DNA from: Prosopocoilus inquinatus
Taxonomy: Eukaryota; Arthropoda; Insecta; Coleoptera; Lucanidae
DNA: 64,000 bases
Reading direction: 5' to 3'
NCBI GenBank assembly: GCA_036172665.1
Contig: CM069880.1
Span: forward strand, 3,536,501-3,600,500
Both the position numbers and the translations under genes were made by a program. This document shows, one piece after another, positions 39,941 through 53,359 of this stretch (position 1 is its first letter; each line of letters begins with the position of its first letter). Below the pieces are notes generated by a model. It was not told where the DNA came from. It did no database searches and saw only the letters and a program-made list of their open reading frames with translations.

Positions 39941-41165
39941 GTTACTGGAGTCCATCGAAACGCCAAATAACATGAGAGATGAGTAAGGATCGATTAGATA
40001 CATCACAGGAACAACGCTAATGCGTGTTGTTTCGTTTAAAACTATTTCCAGCTGCTGCTGCGTCCGAAAATTTCGTATCTCACATTAGAGTTACTGGAGT
40101 CCATCCAAACGTCAAATAACATGTTAGATAAGTAAGGATCGTTTAGATACATCACAGGAACAACGCTAATACGTGCTGTTTCGTTCAAAACTATTTCCAG
40201 CTTCTGCTGTGTCCGAGAACTTTGTATCTCACATCAGACTTACTGGAGTCCATCCAAACGTAAAATAACATGATAGATGAGTAAGGATCGATTAGATACA
40301 TTACAGGAACATCGCTAATGCGTGTTGTTTCGTTTAAAACTATTTCCAGCTTCTGCTGCGTCCGAAAACGTCGTATCTCACATCAGAGTTACTGGAGTCC
40401 ATCGAAACGTCAAATAACATGATAGATAAGTAAGGATCGATTAGATACAGTACAGGAACAACGCTAATACGTGTTGTTTCGTTTAAAACTATTTCCAGCT
40501 CCTGCTGCGTCCAAAAACTTTGTATCTCACATCAGACTTACTGGAGTCCATCGAAACGTCAAATAACATGTTAGATAAATAAGGATCGTTTAGATACATC
40601 ACAGGAACAACGCTAATACGTGTTGTTTCGTTCAAAACTATTTCCAGCTTCTGCTGCGTCGAAGAACTTTGTATCTCACATCAGAGTTACTGGAGTCCGT
40701 CCAAACGTCAAATAACATGAAAGATGAGTAAGGATCGATTAGATACATCACAGGAACAACGCTAATATGTGTTGTTTCGTTTAAAACCATTTCCAGCTGC
40801 TGCTGCGTCCGAAAATTTCGTATCTCACATTAGAGATACTGGAGTCCATCGAAACGTCAAATAACATAGTAGCTAAGTAAGGATCGATTAGATACATCAC
40901 AGGAACAACGCTAATACGTGTTGTTTCGTTTAAAACTATTTCCAGCTTCAGCTGCGTCCGAGAACTTCGTATCTCACATCAAAGTTACTGGAGTCCATCG
41001 AAACGCCAAATAACATGATAGATGAGTAAGGATCGATTAGATACATCACAGGAACAACGCTAATACGTGTTGTTTCGTTCAAAACTATTTCCAGCTTCTG
41101 CTGCGTCGAAGAACTTTGTATCTCACATCAGAGTTACTGGAGTCCATCCAAACGTCAAATAACAT
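39941..41165 (+). repeat. 20-monomer higher-order repeat, partial copy 3
   Basis: The third copy matches for about eight monomers, including GTCGAAGAAC at 40658 (offset 2978 to 37680). It has AACAACGC at 41055 where copies 1 and 2 have the 2-base loss. It breaks off near 41165. Confidence 0.82.
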
Positions 41166-41773
41166 GATAGATGAGTAAGGATCGATTAGATACATCACAG
41201 GAACATCGCTAATACGTGTTGTTTCGTTTAAAACTATTTCCAGCTTCTGCTGCGTCCGAAAGCGTCGTATCTCACATCAGAGTTACTGGAGTCCATCCAA
41301 ACGTAAAATAACATGATAGATGAGTAAGGGTCGATTAGATACATCACAGGAACATCGCTAATGCGTGTTGTTTCGTTTAAAACTATTTCCAGCTTCTGCT
41401 GCGTCCGAAAACGTCGTATCTCACATCAAAGTTACTGGAGTCAATCGAAACGCCAAATAACATGATAGATGAGTAAGGATCGATTAGATACATCACAGGA
41501 ACAACGCTAATGCGTGTTGTTTCGTTTAAAACTATTTCCAGCTTCTGCTGCGTCCGAGAACTTCGTATCTCACATCAGAGTTACTGGTGTCCATCCAAAC
41601 GTGAAATAACATGATAGATGAGTAAGGATCGATTAGATACATCACAGGAACAACGCTAATACGTGTTGTTTCGTTTAAAACTATTTCCAGCTCCTGCTGC
41701 GTCCAAAAACTTTGTATCTCACATCAGAGTTACTGGAGTCCATCCAAACGTCAAATAACATGTTAGATAAATA
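41166..41773 (+). repeat. Satellite, junction between direct-only and hairpin-bearing array
   Basis: About four direct monomers of the ACATCG / GTAAAAT and TGTCCATCC subtypes, as in the recurring cassette, connect the last 20-monomer copy to the first hairpin-bearing unit. One has AAACGTGAAATAAC, a rare form. No other sequence is present. Confidence 0.7.
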
Positions 41774-42084
41774 AGGATCGTTTAGATACATCACAGGAAC
41801 AACGCTAATACGTGTTGTTTCGTTCAAAACTATTTCCAGCTTCTGCTGCGTCCGAGAAATTTGTATCTCACATCAGAGTTACTGGAGTTCATCGAAACGC
41901 CAAATAACATGATGGATGAGTAAGGATCGATTAGATACATCACAGGAACAACGCTAATATGTGTTGTTTCGATTAAAACTATTTCCAGCTGCTGCTGCGT
42001 CCGAAAATTTCGTATCTCACATTAGAGTTACTGGAGTCCATCGAAACGCCAAATAACATGATAGATGAGTAAGGATATCAATCA

Positions 42085-42150
42085 ACGCATTAGCGTTGTT
42101 CCTGTGATGTATCTAATCATAGATACATCACAGGAACAACGCTAATGCGT
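42085..42150. repeat. Perfect inverted repeat (hairpin), copy 1
   Basis: Arms 42085-42115 and 42120-42150 are 31 bp each, fully complementary, with loop ATCA. The right arm is the normal conserved core of the monomer; the left arm is an inverted copy inserted between AAGGAT and the core. The monomer is 39 bp longer than usual. The left junction reads GATATC. Confidence 0.97.
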
Positions 42151-43331
42151 GTTGTTTCCTATAAAACTATTTCTAGCTTCAGCTGCGTCCGAGAACTTCG
42201 TATCTCACATCAAAGTTACTGGAGTCTATCGAAACGCCAAATAACATGATAGATGAGTAAGGATCGATTAGATACATCACAGGAACAACGCTAATATGTG
42301 TTTTTTCGTTTAAAACTATTTCCAGCTGCTGCTGCGTCCGAAAATTTCGTATCTCACATTAGAGTTACTGGAGTCCATCGAAACGTCAAATAACATAGTA
42401 GCTAAGTAAGGATCGATTAGATACATCACAGGAACAACGCTAATACGTGTTGTTTCGTTCAAAACTATTTCCAGCTTCTGCTGCGTCCGAAAATTTCGTA
42501 TCTCACATTAGAGTTACTGGAGTCCATCGAAACGTCAAATAACATAGTAGCTAAGTAAGGATCGATTAGATACATCACAGGAACAACGCTAATACGTGTT
42601 GTTTCGTTCAAAACTACCTCCAGCTGCTGCTGCGTCCGAAAATTTCGTATCTCACATTAGAGTTACTGGAGTCCATCGAAACGTCAAATAACATAGTAGC
42701 TAAGTAAGGATCGATTAGATACATCACAGGAACAACGCTAATACGTGTTGTTTCGTTTAAAACTATTTCCAGCTTCAGCTGCGTCCGAGAACTTCGTATC
42801 TCACATCAAAGTTACTGGAGTCCATCGAAACGCCAAATAACATGATAGATGAGTAAGGATCGATTAGATACATCACAGGAACAACGCTAATATGTGTTTT
42901 TTCGTTTAAAACTATTTCCAGCTGCTGCTGCGTCCGAAAATTTCGTATCTCACATTAGAGTTACTGGAGTCCATCGAAACGTCAAATAACATAGTAGCTA
43001 AGTAAGGATCGATTAGATACATCACAGGAACAACGCTAATACGTGTTGTTTCGTTCAAAACTATTTCCAGCTTCTGCTGCGTCCAAAAACTTTGTATCTC
43101 ACATCAGAGTTACTGGAGTCCATCCAAACGTAAAATAACATGATAGATGAGTAAGGATCGATTAGATACATCACAGGAACATCGCTAATGCGTGTTGTTT
43201 CGTTTAAAACTATTTCCAGCTTCTGCTGAGTCCGAGAACTTTGTATCTCACATCAGAGTTACTGGAGTCCATCGAAACGCCAAATAACATGATAGATGAG
43301 TAAGGATCGATTAGATACATCACAGGAACAA

Positions 43332-43387
43332 CGCTAATATGTGTTGTTTCGTTTAAAACCGCTAATACGTGTTGTTTCATTTAAAAC
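43332..43387 (+). repeat. 28-bp internal tandem duplication, copy 1
   Basis: Monomer bases about 112-139 (CGCTAAT to TTTAAAAC) occur twice in a row: 43332-43359 with TATG and TTTCG, then 43360-43387 with TACG and TTTCA. The two halves are of different subtype, so this may be an unequal exchange between monomers rather than simple slippage. Confidence 0.9.
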
Positions 43388-44486
43388 TATTTCCAGCTTC
43401 TGCTGCGTCCGTAAACTTTGTATCTCACATCAGAGTTACTGGAGTCCATCGAAACGCCAAATAACATGATAGATGAGTAAGGATCGATTAGATACATCAC
43501 AGGAACAACGCTAATGCGTGTTGTTTCGTTTAAAACTATTTCCAGCTTCTGCTGCGTCCGAGAACTTCGTATCTCACATCAGAGTTACTAGAGTCCATCC
43601 AAACGTCAAATAACATGATAGATAAGTATGGATCGATTAGATACATCACAGGAACAACGCTAATATGTGTTGTTTCGTTAAAAACTATTTCCAGCTTCTG
43701 CTGCGTCCGAAAACGTCGTATCTCACATCAGAGTAACTGGAGTCCATCGAAACGTCAAATAACATGATAGATAAGTAAGGATCGATTAGATACAGCACAG
43801 GAACAACGCTAATACGTGTTGTTTCGTTTAAAACTATTTCCAGCTGCTGCTGCGTCCAAAAACTTTCTATTTCACATCAGACTTACTGGAGTCCATCCAA
43901 ACGTCAAATAACATGATAGATGAGTAAGGATCGATTAGCTACATCACAGGAATAACGCTAATATGTGTTGTTTCGTTTAAAACTATTTCCGCTGCTGCTG
44001 CTGCGTCCGAAAATTTCGTATCTCACATTAGAGTTACTGGAGTCCATCGAAACGTCAAATAACATAGTAGCTAAGTAAGGATCGATTAGATACATCACAG
44101 GAACAACGCTAATACGTGTTGTTTCGTTCAAAACTATTTGCAGCTTCTGCTGCGTCCAAAAACTTTGTATCTCACATCAGAGTTACTGGATTCCATCCAA
44201 ACGTAAAATAACATGATAGATCAGTAAGGATCGATTAGATACATCACAGGAACATCGCTAATGCGTGTTGTTTCGTTTAAAACTATTTCCAGCTTCTGCT
44301 GCGTCCGAAAACGTCGTATCTCACATCAGAGTTACTGGAGTCCATCAAAACGTAAAATAACATGATAGATGAGTAAGGATCGATTAGATACATCACAGCA
44401 ACATCGCTAATGCGTGTTGTTTCGTTTAAAACTATTTCCAGCTTCTGCTGCGTCCGAAAACGTCGTATCTCACATCAAAGTTACTG

Positions 44487-44740
44487 GATCCTTACTTAGC
44501 TACTATGTTATTTGACGTTTCGATGGACTCCAGTAACTCTGATGTGAGATACAAATTTCTCGGACGCAGCAGAAGCTGGAAATAGTTTTGAACGAAACAA
44601 CACGTATTAGCGTTGTTCCTGTGATGTATCTAAACGATCCTTACTTATCTAACATGTTATTTGACGTTTGGATGGACTCAAGTAAGTCTGATGTGAGATA
44701 CAAAGTTTTTGGACGCAGCAGGAGCTGGAAATAGTTTTAA
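44487..44740 (-). repeat. Inverted satellite segment (254 bp), copy 1
   Basis: From GATCCTTACTTAGC to TAGTTTTAA the satellite runs in reverse orientation for about 1.7 monomers and then returns to direct. The left junction makes a GGATCC site (44486) that I did not see elsewhere in normal units. The flanking direct unit and the inverted one are complementary over the GTATCTCACATC / TTACTGGA stretch and beyond, with about 40 bases between arms, so this is a long imperfect fold-back. Private base: ACAAATTTCTCGG where the other copies have ACAAAGTTCTCGG. Confidence 0.95.
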
Positions 44741-45282
44741 ATCTCACATCAGAGTTACTGGAGTCCATGGAAACGTCAAGTAACATGACAGATAAGTAAG
44801 TATCGATTAGATACAGCACAGGAACAACGCTAATACGTGTTGTTTCGCTTAAAAATATTTCCAGCTTCTGCTGCGTCCCAAAACTTTGTATCTCACATCA
44901 GACTTACTGGAGTCCATCCATACGTCAAATAACATGTTAGATAAATAAGGATCGTTTAGATACATCACAGGAACAACGCTAATGCGTGTTGTTTCGTTTA
45001 AAACTATTTCCAGCTTCTGCTGCGTCCGGAAACGTCGTATCTCACATCAGAGTTACTGGAGTCCATCGAAACGTCAAATAACATGATAGATAAGTAAGGA
45101 TCGATTAGATACAGCACAGGAACAACGCTAATACGTGTTGTTTCGTTTAAAACTATTTCCAGCTTCTGCAGCGTCCGAGAATTTCGTATCTCACATCAGG
45201 GTTACTGGAGTCCATCCAAACGTCAAATAACATGATAGATAAGTAAGGATCGATTAGATACAGCACAGGAACAACGCTAATG

Positions 45283-48200
45283 CGTGTTGTTTCGTTTAAA
45301 ACTATTTCCAGCTTCCGCTGCGTTCGAAAATTTTGTTTCTCACATCAGGGTTACTGGAGTAAATCCAAACGTCAAATAACATGATAGATAAGTAAGGATC
45401 GATTAGATACATCACAGGAACAACGCTAATGCCTGTTGTTTCGTTTAAAACTATTTCTAGCTTCAGCAGCGTCCGAGAACTTCGTATCTCGCATCAAAGT
45501 TACTGGAGTCCATCGAAACGCCAAATAACATGATAGATGAGTAAGGATCGATTAGATACATCACAGGAACAACGCTAATGCGTGTTGTTTCGTTTAAAAC
45601 TATTTCCAGCTTCCGCTGCGTTCGAAAATTTTGTTTCTCACATCAGGGTTACTGGAGTAAATCCAAACGTCAAATAACATGATAGATAAGTAAGGATCGA
45701 TTAGATACATCACAGGAACAACGCTAATACGTGTTGTTTCGTTTAAAACTATTTCCAGCTTCTGCTGCGTCCGAAAACGTCGTATCACACATCAGAGTTA
45801 CTGGAGTCCATCGAAACGTCAAATAACATGATAGATAAGTAAGGATCGATTAGATACAGCACAGGAACAACGCCAATACGTGTTATTTCGTTCAAAACTA
45901 TTTCCAGCTTCTGCTGCGTCCGAGAACTTTGTATCTCACATCAGAGTTACTGGAGTCCGTCCAAACGTCAAATATCATGATAGATGAGTAAGGATCGATT
46001 AGATACATCACAGGAACAACGCTAATATGTGTTGTTTCGTTTAAAACTATTTCCAGCTGCTGCTGCGTCCGAAAATTTCGTATCTCACATTAGAGTTACT
46101 GGAGTCCATCGAAACGTCAAATAACATAGTAGCTAAGTAAGGATCGATTAGATACATCACAGGAACAACGCTAATACGTGTTGTTTCGTTCAAAACTATT
46201 TCCAGCTTCTGCTGCGTCCAAAAACTTTGTATCTCACATCAGAGATACTGGAGTCCATCCAAACGTCAAATAACATGATAGATGAGTAAGGATTGATTAG
46301 ATACATCACAGGAACAAGGCTAATGCGTGTTGTTTCCTTTAAAACTATTTCTAGCTTCAGCTGCGTCCGAGAACTTCGTATCTCACATCAATGATACTGG
46401 AGTCCATCGAAACGCCAAATAACATGATAGATGAGTAAGGATCGATTAGATACATCACAGGAACAACGCTAATGCGTGTTGTTTCCTTTAAAACTATTTC
46501 TAACTTCAGCTACGTCCGAGAACTTCGTAACACATCAAAGTTACTGGAGTCCATCGAAACGCCAAATAACATGAGAGATGAGTAAGGATCGATTAGATAC
46601 ATCACAGGAACAACGCTAATGCGTGTTGTTTCGTTTAAAACTATTTCCAGCTTCTGCTGCGTCCGGAAACGTCGTATCTCACATCAGAGTTACTGGAGTC
46701 CATCGAAACGTCAAATAACATGATAGATAAGTAAGGATCGATTAGATACAGCACAGGAACAACGCTAATACGTGTTGTTTCGTTTAAAACTATTTCCAGC
46801 TTCTGCTGCGTCCGAAAACGTCGTATCTCACATCAGAGTTACTGGAGTCCATCGAAACGTCAAATAACATGATAGATAAGTAAGGATCGATTAGATACAG
46901 CACAGGAACAACGCCAATACGTGTTGTTTCGCTTAAAACTATTTCCAGCTCCTGCTGCGTCCAAAAACTTTGTATCTCACATCAGACTTACTGGAGTCCA
47001 TCCAAACGTCAAATAACATGTTAGATAAGTAAGGATCGTTTAGATACATCACAGGAACAACGCTAATACTTGTTATTTCGTTCAAAACTATTTCCAGCTT
47101 CTGCTGCGTCCGAGAACTTTGTATCTCACATCAGAGTTACTGGAGTCCGTCCAAACGTCAAATAACATGATAGATGAGTAAGGATCGATTAGATACATCA
47201 CAGGAACAACGCTAATATGTGTTGTTTCGTTTAAAACTATTTCCAGCTGCTGCTGCGTCCGAAAATTTCGTATCTCACATTAGAGTTACTGGAGTCCATC
47301 GAAACGTCAAATAACATAGTAGCTAAGTAAGGATCGATTAGATACATCACAGGAACAACGAAAATACGTGTTGTTTCGTTCAAAACTATTTCCAGCTTCT
47401 GCTGCGTCCAAAAACTTTGTATCTCATATCAGAGTTACTGGAGTCCATCCAAACGTCAAATAACATGATAGATGAGTAAGGATTGATTAGATACATCACA
47501 GGAACAACGCTAATGCGTGTTGTTTCCTTTAAAACTATTTCCAGCTTCTGCTGCGTCCGAAAACGTCGTATCTCACATCAGAGTTACTGGAGTCCATCGA
47601 AACGTCAAATAACATGATAGATAAGTAAGGATCGATTAGATACATCACAGGAACAACGCTAATACGTGTTGTTTCGTTTAAAACTATTTCCAGCTTCTGC
47701 TGCGTCCGAAAACGTCGTATCTCACATCAGAGTTACTGGAGTCCATCGAAACGTCAAATAACATGATAGATAAGTAAGGATCGATTAGATACAGCACAGG
47801 AACAACGACAATACGTGTTGTTTCGTTCAAAACTATTTCCAGCTTCTGCTGCGTCCGTAAACTTTGTATCTCACGTCAGAGTTACTGGAGTCCATCCAAA
47901 CGTCAAATAACTTGATAGATGAGTAAGGATCGATTAGATACATCACAGGAACAACGCTAATACGTGTTGTTTCGTTTAAAACTATTTCTAGCTTCAGCTG
48001 CGTCCGAGAACTTCGTATCTCACATCAAAGTTACTGGAGTCCATCGAAACGCCAAGTAACATGATAGATGAGTAAGGATCGATTAGATTCATCACAGGAA
48101 CAACGCTAATGCGTGTTGTTTCGTTTAAAACTATTTCTAGCTTCAGCTGCGTCCGAGAACTTCGTATCTCACATCAAAGTTACTGGAGTTCGTCCAAACG

Positions 48201-49564
48201 TCAAATAACATGATAGATGAGTAAGGATCGATTAGATACATCACAGGAACAACGCTAATATGTGTTGTTTCGTTTAAAACTATTTCCAGCTTCTGCTGCG
48301 TCCGAAAACGTCGTATCTCACATCAGAGTTACTGGAGTCCATCGAAACGTCAAATAACATGATAGATAAGTAAGGATCGATTAGATACAGCACAGGAACA
48401 ACGCTAATACGTGTTGTTTCGTTTAAAACTATTTCCAGCTGCTGCTGCGTCCAAGAACTTTCTATCTCACATCAGACTTACTGGAGTCCATCGAAACGTC
48501 AAATAACATGATAGATAAGTAAGGATCGATTAGATACAGCACAGGAACAACGCTAATACGTGTTGTTTCGTTTAAAACTATTTCCAGCTTCTGCTGCGTC
48601 CGAAAACGTCGTATCTCACATCAGAGTTACTGGAGTCCATCGAAACGTCAAATAACATGATAGATAAGTAAGGATCGATTAGATACAGCACAGGAACAAC
48701 GCCAATACGTGTTGTTTCGCTTAAAACTATTTCCAGCTCCTGCTGCGTCCAAAAACTTTGTATCTCACATCAGACTTACTGGAGTCCATCCAAACGTCAA
48801 ATAACATGTTAGATAAGTAAGGATCGTTTAGATACATCACAGGAACAACGCTAATACGTGTTATTTCGTTCAAAACTATTTCCAGCTTCTGCTGCGTCCG
48901 AGAACTTTGTATCTCACATCAGAGTTACTGGAGTCCGTCCAAACGTCAAATAACATGATAAATGAGTAAGGATCGATTAGATACATCACAGGAACAACGC
49001 TAATATGTGTTGTTTCGTTTAAAACTATTTCCAGCTGCTGCTGCGTCCGAAAATTTTGTATCTCACATTAGAGTTACTGGAGTCCATCGAAACGTCAATT
49101 AACATATTAGCTAAGTAAGGATCGATTAGATACATCACAGGAACAACGCCAATACGTGTTGTTTCGTTCAAAACTATTTCCAGCTTCTGCTGCGTCCAAA
49201 AACTTTGTATCTCACATCAGAGTTACTGGAGTCCATCCAAACGTCAAATAACATGATAGATGAGTAAGGATTGATTAGATACATCACAGGAACAACGCTA
49301 ATGCGTGTTGTTTCCTTTAAAACTATTTCCAGCTTCTGCTGCGTCCGAAAACGTCGTATCTCACATCAGAGTTACTGGAGTCCATCGAAACGTCAAATAA
49401 CATGATAGATAAGTAAGGATCGATTAGATACATCACAGGAACAACGCTAATACGTGTTATTTATTTCAAAACTATTTCCAGCTTCTGCTGCGTCCGAGAA
49501 CTTTGTATCTCACATCAGAGTTACTGGAGTCCATCGAAACGTCAAATAACATGATAGATAAATA
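45283..49564 (+). repeat. Satellite block, irregular stretch between hairpin units
   Basis: Direct monomers without hairpin or inversion. Two unusual units with TTCCGCTGCGTTCG, TTTGTTTCTCAC and GGAGTAAATCC lie 298 bp apart (about 45313 and 45611). About 46799-47675 recurs at 48587-49463 at exactly 1788 bp, twelve monomers, sharing CGCCAATACG and GTTATTTCG. Private forms here such as CAAGGCTAATG (46315), CGAAAATACG (47359) and CGACAATACG (47806) suggest less recent homogenisation than in the flanks. Confidence 0.75.
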
Positions 49565-49875
49565 AGGATCGATTAGATACAGCACAGGAACAACGCTAAT
49601 ACGTGTTGTTTCGTTCAAAACTATTTCCAGCTTCTGCTGCGTCCGAGAAATTTGTATCTCACATCAGAGTTACTGGAGTTCATCGAAACGCCAAATAACA
49701 TGATAGATGAGTAAGGATCGATTAGATACATCACAGGAACAACGCTAATATGTGTTGTTTCGATTAAAACTATTTCCAGCTGCTGCTGCGTCCGAAAATT
49801 TCGTATCTCACATTAGAGTTACTGGAGTCCATCGAAACGCCAAATAACATGATAGATGAGTAAGGATATCAATCA

Positions 49876-49941
49876 ACGCATTAGCGTTGTTCCTGTGATG
49901 TATCTAATCATAGATACATCACAGGAACAACGCTAATGCGT
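49876..49941. repeat. Perfect inverted repeat (hairpin), copy 2
   Basis: Same 66-bp structure (31-bp arms, ATCA loop) and same flanks as at 42085, including the CCTATAAAAC variant just downstream. First hairpin of the first 4401-bp half-unit. Confidence 0.97.
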
Positions 49942-51106
49942 GTTGTTTCCTATAAAACTATTTCTAGCTTCAGCTGCGTCCGAGAACTTCGTATCTCACA
50001 TCAAAGTTACTGGAGTCTATCGAAACGCCAAATAACATGATAGATGAGTAAGGATCGATTAGATACATCACAGGAACAACGCTAATGCGTGTTGTTTCCT
50101 TTAAAACTATTTCTAGCTTCAGCTGCGTCCGAGAACTTCGTATCTCACATCAAAGTTACTGGAGTCCATCGAAACGCCAAATAACATGATAGATGAGTAA
50201 GGATCGATTAGATACATCACAGGAACAACGCTAATATGTGTTTTTTCGTTTAAAACTATTTCCAGCTGCTGCTGCGTCCGAAAATTTCGTATCTCACATT
50301 AGAGTTACTGGAGTCCATCGAAACGTCAAATAACATAGTAGCTAAGTAAGGATCGATTAGATACATCACAGGAACAACGCTAATACGTGTTGTTTCGTTC
50401 AAAACTATTTCCAGCTTCTGCTGCGTCCGAAAATTTCGTATCTCACATTAGAGTTACTGGAGTCCATCGAAACGTCAAATAACATAGTAGCTAAGTAAGG
50501 ATCGATTAGATACATCACAGGAACAACGCTAATACGTGTTGTTTCGTTCAAAACTACCTCCAGCTGCTGCTGCGTCCGAAAATTTCGTATCTCACATTAG
50601 AGTTACTGGAGTCCATCGAAACGTCAAATAACATAGTAGCTAAGTAAGGATCGATTAGATACATCACAGGAACAACGCTAATACGTGTTGTTTCGTTCAA
50701 AACTATTTCCAGCTTCTGCTGCGTCCGAAAATTTCGTATCTCACATCAGAGTTACTGGAGTCCATCGAAACGTCAAATAACATGATAGATAAGTAAGGAT
50801 CGATTAGATACATCACAGGAACAACGCTAATACGTGTTATTTATTTCAAAACTATTTCCAGCTTCTGCTGCGTCCGAGAACTTTGTATCTCACATCAGAG
50901 TTACTGGAGTCCATCGAAACGTCAAATAACATGATAGATAAATAAGGATCGATTAGATACAGCACAGGAACAACGCTAATACGTGTTGTTTCGATTAAAA
51001 CTATTTCCAGCTGCTGCTGCGTCCGAAAATTTCGTATCTCACATTAGAGTTACTGGAGTCCATCGAAACGCCAAATAACATGATAGATGAGTAAGGATAT
51101 CAATCA

Positions 51107-51172
51107 ACGCATTAGCGTTGTTCCTGTGATGTATCTAATCATAGATACATCACAGGAACAACGCTAATGCGT
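51107..51172. repeat. Perfect inverted repeat (hairpin), copy 3
   Basis: Same structure, 1231 bp after copy 2 (eight monomers plus the 39 extra bases). Second hairpin of the first 4401-bp half-unit. Confidence 0.97.
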
Positions 51173-52204
51173 GTTGTTTCCTATAAAACTATTTCTAGCT
51201 TCAGCTGCGTCCGAGAACTTCGTATCTCACATCAAAGTTACTGGAGTCTATCGAAACGCCAAATAACATGATAGATGAGTAAGGATCGATTAGATACATC
51301 ACAGGAACAACGCTAATGCGTGTTGTTTCCTTTAAAACTATTTCTAGCTTCAGCTGCGTCCGAGAACTTCGTATCTCACATCAAAGTTACTGGAGTCCAT
51401 CGAAACGCCAAATAACATGATAGATGAGTAAGGATCGATTAGATACATCACAGGAACAACGCTAATATGTGTTTTTTCGTTTAAAACTATTTCCAGCTGC
51501 TGCTGCGTCCGAAAATTTCGTATCTCACATTAGAGTTACTGGAGTCCATCGAAACGTCAAATAACATAGTAGCTAAGTAAGGATCGATTAGATACATCAC
51601 AGGAACAACGCTAATACGTGTTGTTTCGTTCAAAACTATTTCCAGCTTCTGCTGCGTCCGAAGATTTCGTATCTCACATTAGAGTTACTGGAGTCCATCG
51701 AAACGTCAAATAACATAGTAGCTAAGTAAGGATCGATTAGATACATCACAGGAACAACGCTAATACGTGTTGTTTCGTTCAAAACTACCTCCAGCTGCTG
51801 CTGCGTCCGAAAATTTCGTATCTCACATTAGAGTTACTGGAGTCCATCGAAACGTCAAATAACATAGTAGCTAAGTAAGGATCGATTAGATACATCACAG
51901 GAACAACGCTAATACGTGTTGTTTCGTTCAAAACTATTTCCAGCTTCTGCTGCGTCCAAAAACTTTGTATCTCACATCAGAGTTACTGGAGTCCATCCAA
52001 ACGTAAAATAACATGATAGATGAGTAAGGATCGATTAGATACATCACAGGAACATCGCTAATGCGTGTTGTTTCGTTTAAAACTATTTCCAGCTTCTGCT
52101 GCGTCCGAGAACTTTGTATCTCACATCAGAGTTACTGGAGTCCATCGAAACGCCAAATAACATGATAGATGAGTAAGGATCGATTAGATACATCACAGGA
52201 ACAA

Positions 52205-52260
52205 CGCTAATATGTGTTGTTTCGTTTAAAACCGCTAATACGTGTTGTTTCATTTAAAAC
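52205..52260 (+). repeat. 28-bp internal tandem duplication, copy 2
   Basis: Same structure as at 43332, halves 52205-52232 and 52233-52260, inside the first 4401-bp half-unit. Confidence 0.9.
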
Positions 52261-53359
52261 TATTTCCAGCTTCTGCTGCGTCCGTAAACTTTGTATCTCA
52301 CATCAGAGTTACTGGAGTCCATCGAAACGCCAAATAACATGATAGATGAGTAAGGATCGATTAGATACATCACAGGAACAACGCTAATGCGTGTTGTTTC
52401 GTTTAAAACTTTTTCCAGCTTCTGCTGCGTCCGAGAACTTCGTATCTCACATCAGAGTTACTAGAGTCCATCCAAACGTCAAATAACATGATAGATAAGT
52501 ATGGATCGATTAGATACATCACAGGAACAACGCTAATATGTGTTGTTTCGTTAAAAACTATTTCCAGCTTCTGCTGCGTCCGAAAACGTCGTATCTCACA
52601 TCAGAGTAACTGGAGTCCATCGAAACGTCAAATAACATGATAGATAAGTAAGGATCGATTAGATACAGCACAGGAACAACGCTAATACGTGTTGTTTCGT
52701 TTAAAACTATTTCCAGCTGCTGCTGCGTCCAAGAACTTTCTATTTCACATCAGACTTACTGGAGTCCATCCAAACGTCAAATAACATGATAGATGAGTAA
52801 GGATCGATTAGATACATCACAGGAACAACGCTAATATGTGTTGTTTCGTTTAAAACTATTTCCGCTGCTGCTGCTGCGTCCGAAAATTTCGTATCTCACA
52901 TTAGAGTTACTGGAGTCCATCGAAACGTCAAATAACATAGTAGCTAAGTAAGGATCGATTAGATACATCACAGGAACAACGCTAATACGTGTTGTTTCGT
53001 TCAAAACTGTTTGCAGCTTCTGCTGCGTCCAAAAACTTTGTATCTCACATCAGAGTTACTGGATTCCATCCAAACGTAAAATAACATGATAGATCAGTAA
53101 GGATCGATTAGATACATCACAGGAACATCGCTAATGCGTGTTGTTTCGTTTAAAACTATTTCCAGCTTCTGCTGCGTCCGAAAACGTCGTATCTCACATC
53201 AGAGTTACTGGAGTCCATCAAAACGTAAAATAACATGATAGATGAGTAAGGATCGATTAGATACATCACAGCAACATCGCTAATGCGTGTTGTTTCGTTT
53301 AAAACTATTTCCAGCTTCTGCTGCGTCCGAAAACGTCGTATCTCACATCAAAGTTACTG

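Larger units (their letters stand above)
41774..45282 (+). repeat. First hairpin-inversion unit, divergent copy
   Basis: This stretch contains in order the hairpin (42085), a T-run variant GTGTTTTTTCG (42298 and 42894), the 28-bp duplication (43332), the expanded CTG run (43991) and the inverted segment (44487-44740). It ends with monomers carrying CTGCAGCGTCC and CAGGGTTACTGG. The same order occurs in the 7124-bp super-unit, but here hairpin and inversion are 2402 bp apart against 1806 or 2253 bp there, and about one to two extra monomers follow the inversion. It looks like an earlier or separately evolved version of the unit. Confidence 0.8.

Noticed and set aside
42085..42150. Rho-independent terminator or transposon terminal inverted repeat
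   Set aside because: The stem is made of the monomer core and its inverted copy, lacks a GC-rich stem with T-run, and has no transposase or target-site duplication nearby.
43991..44005. Expanding CTG microsatellite
   Set aside because: Only one triplet more than in other monomers, and the same length in all five copies, so there is no sign of ongoing expansion.
44487..44740. Inserted mobile element
   Set aside because: The segment is ordinary satellite in reverse orientation with no foreign sequence.
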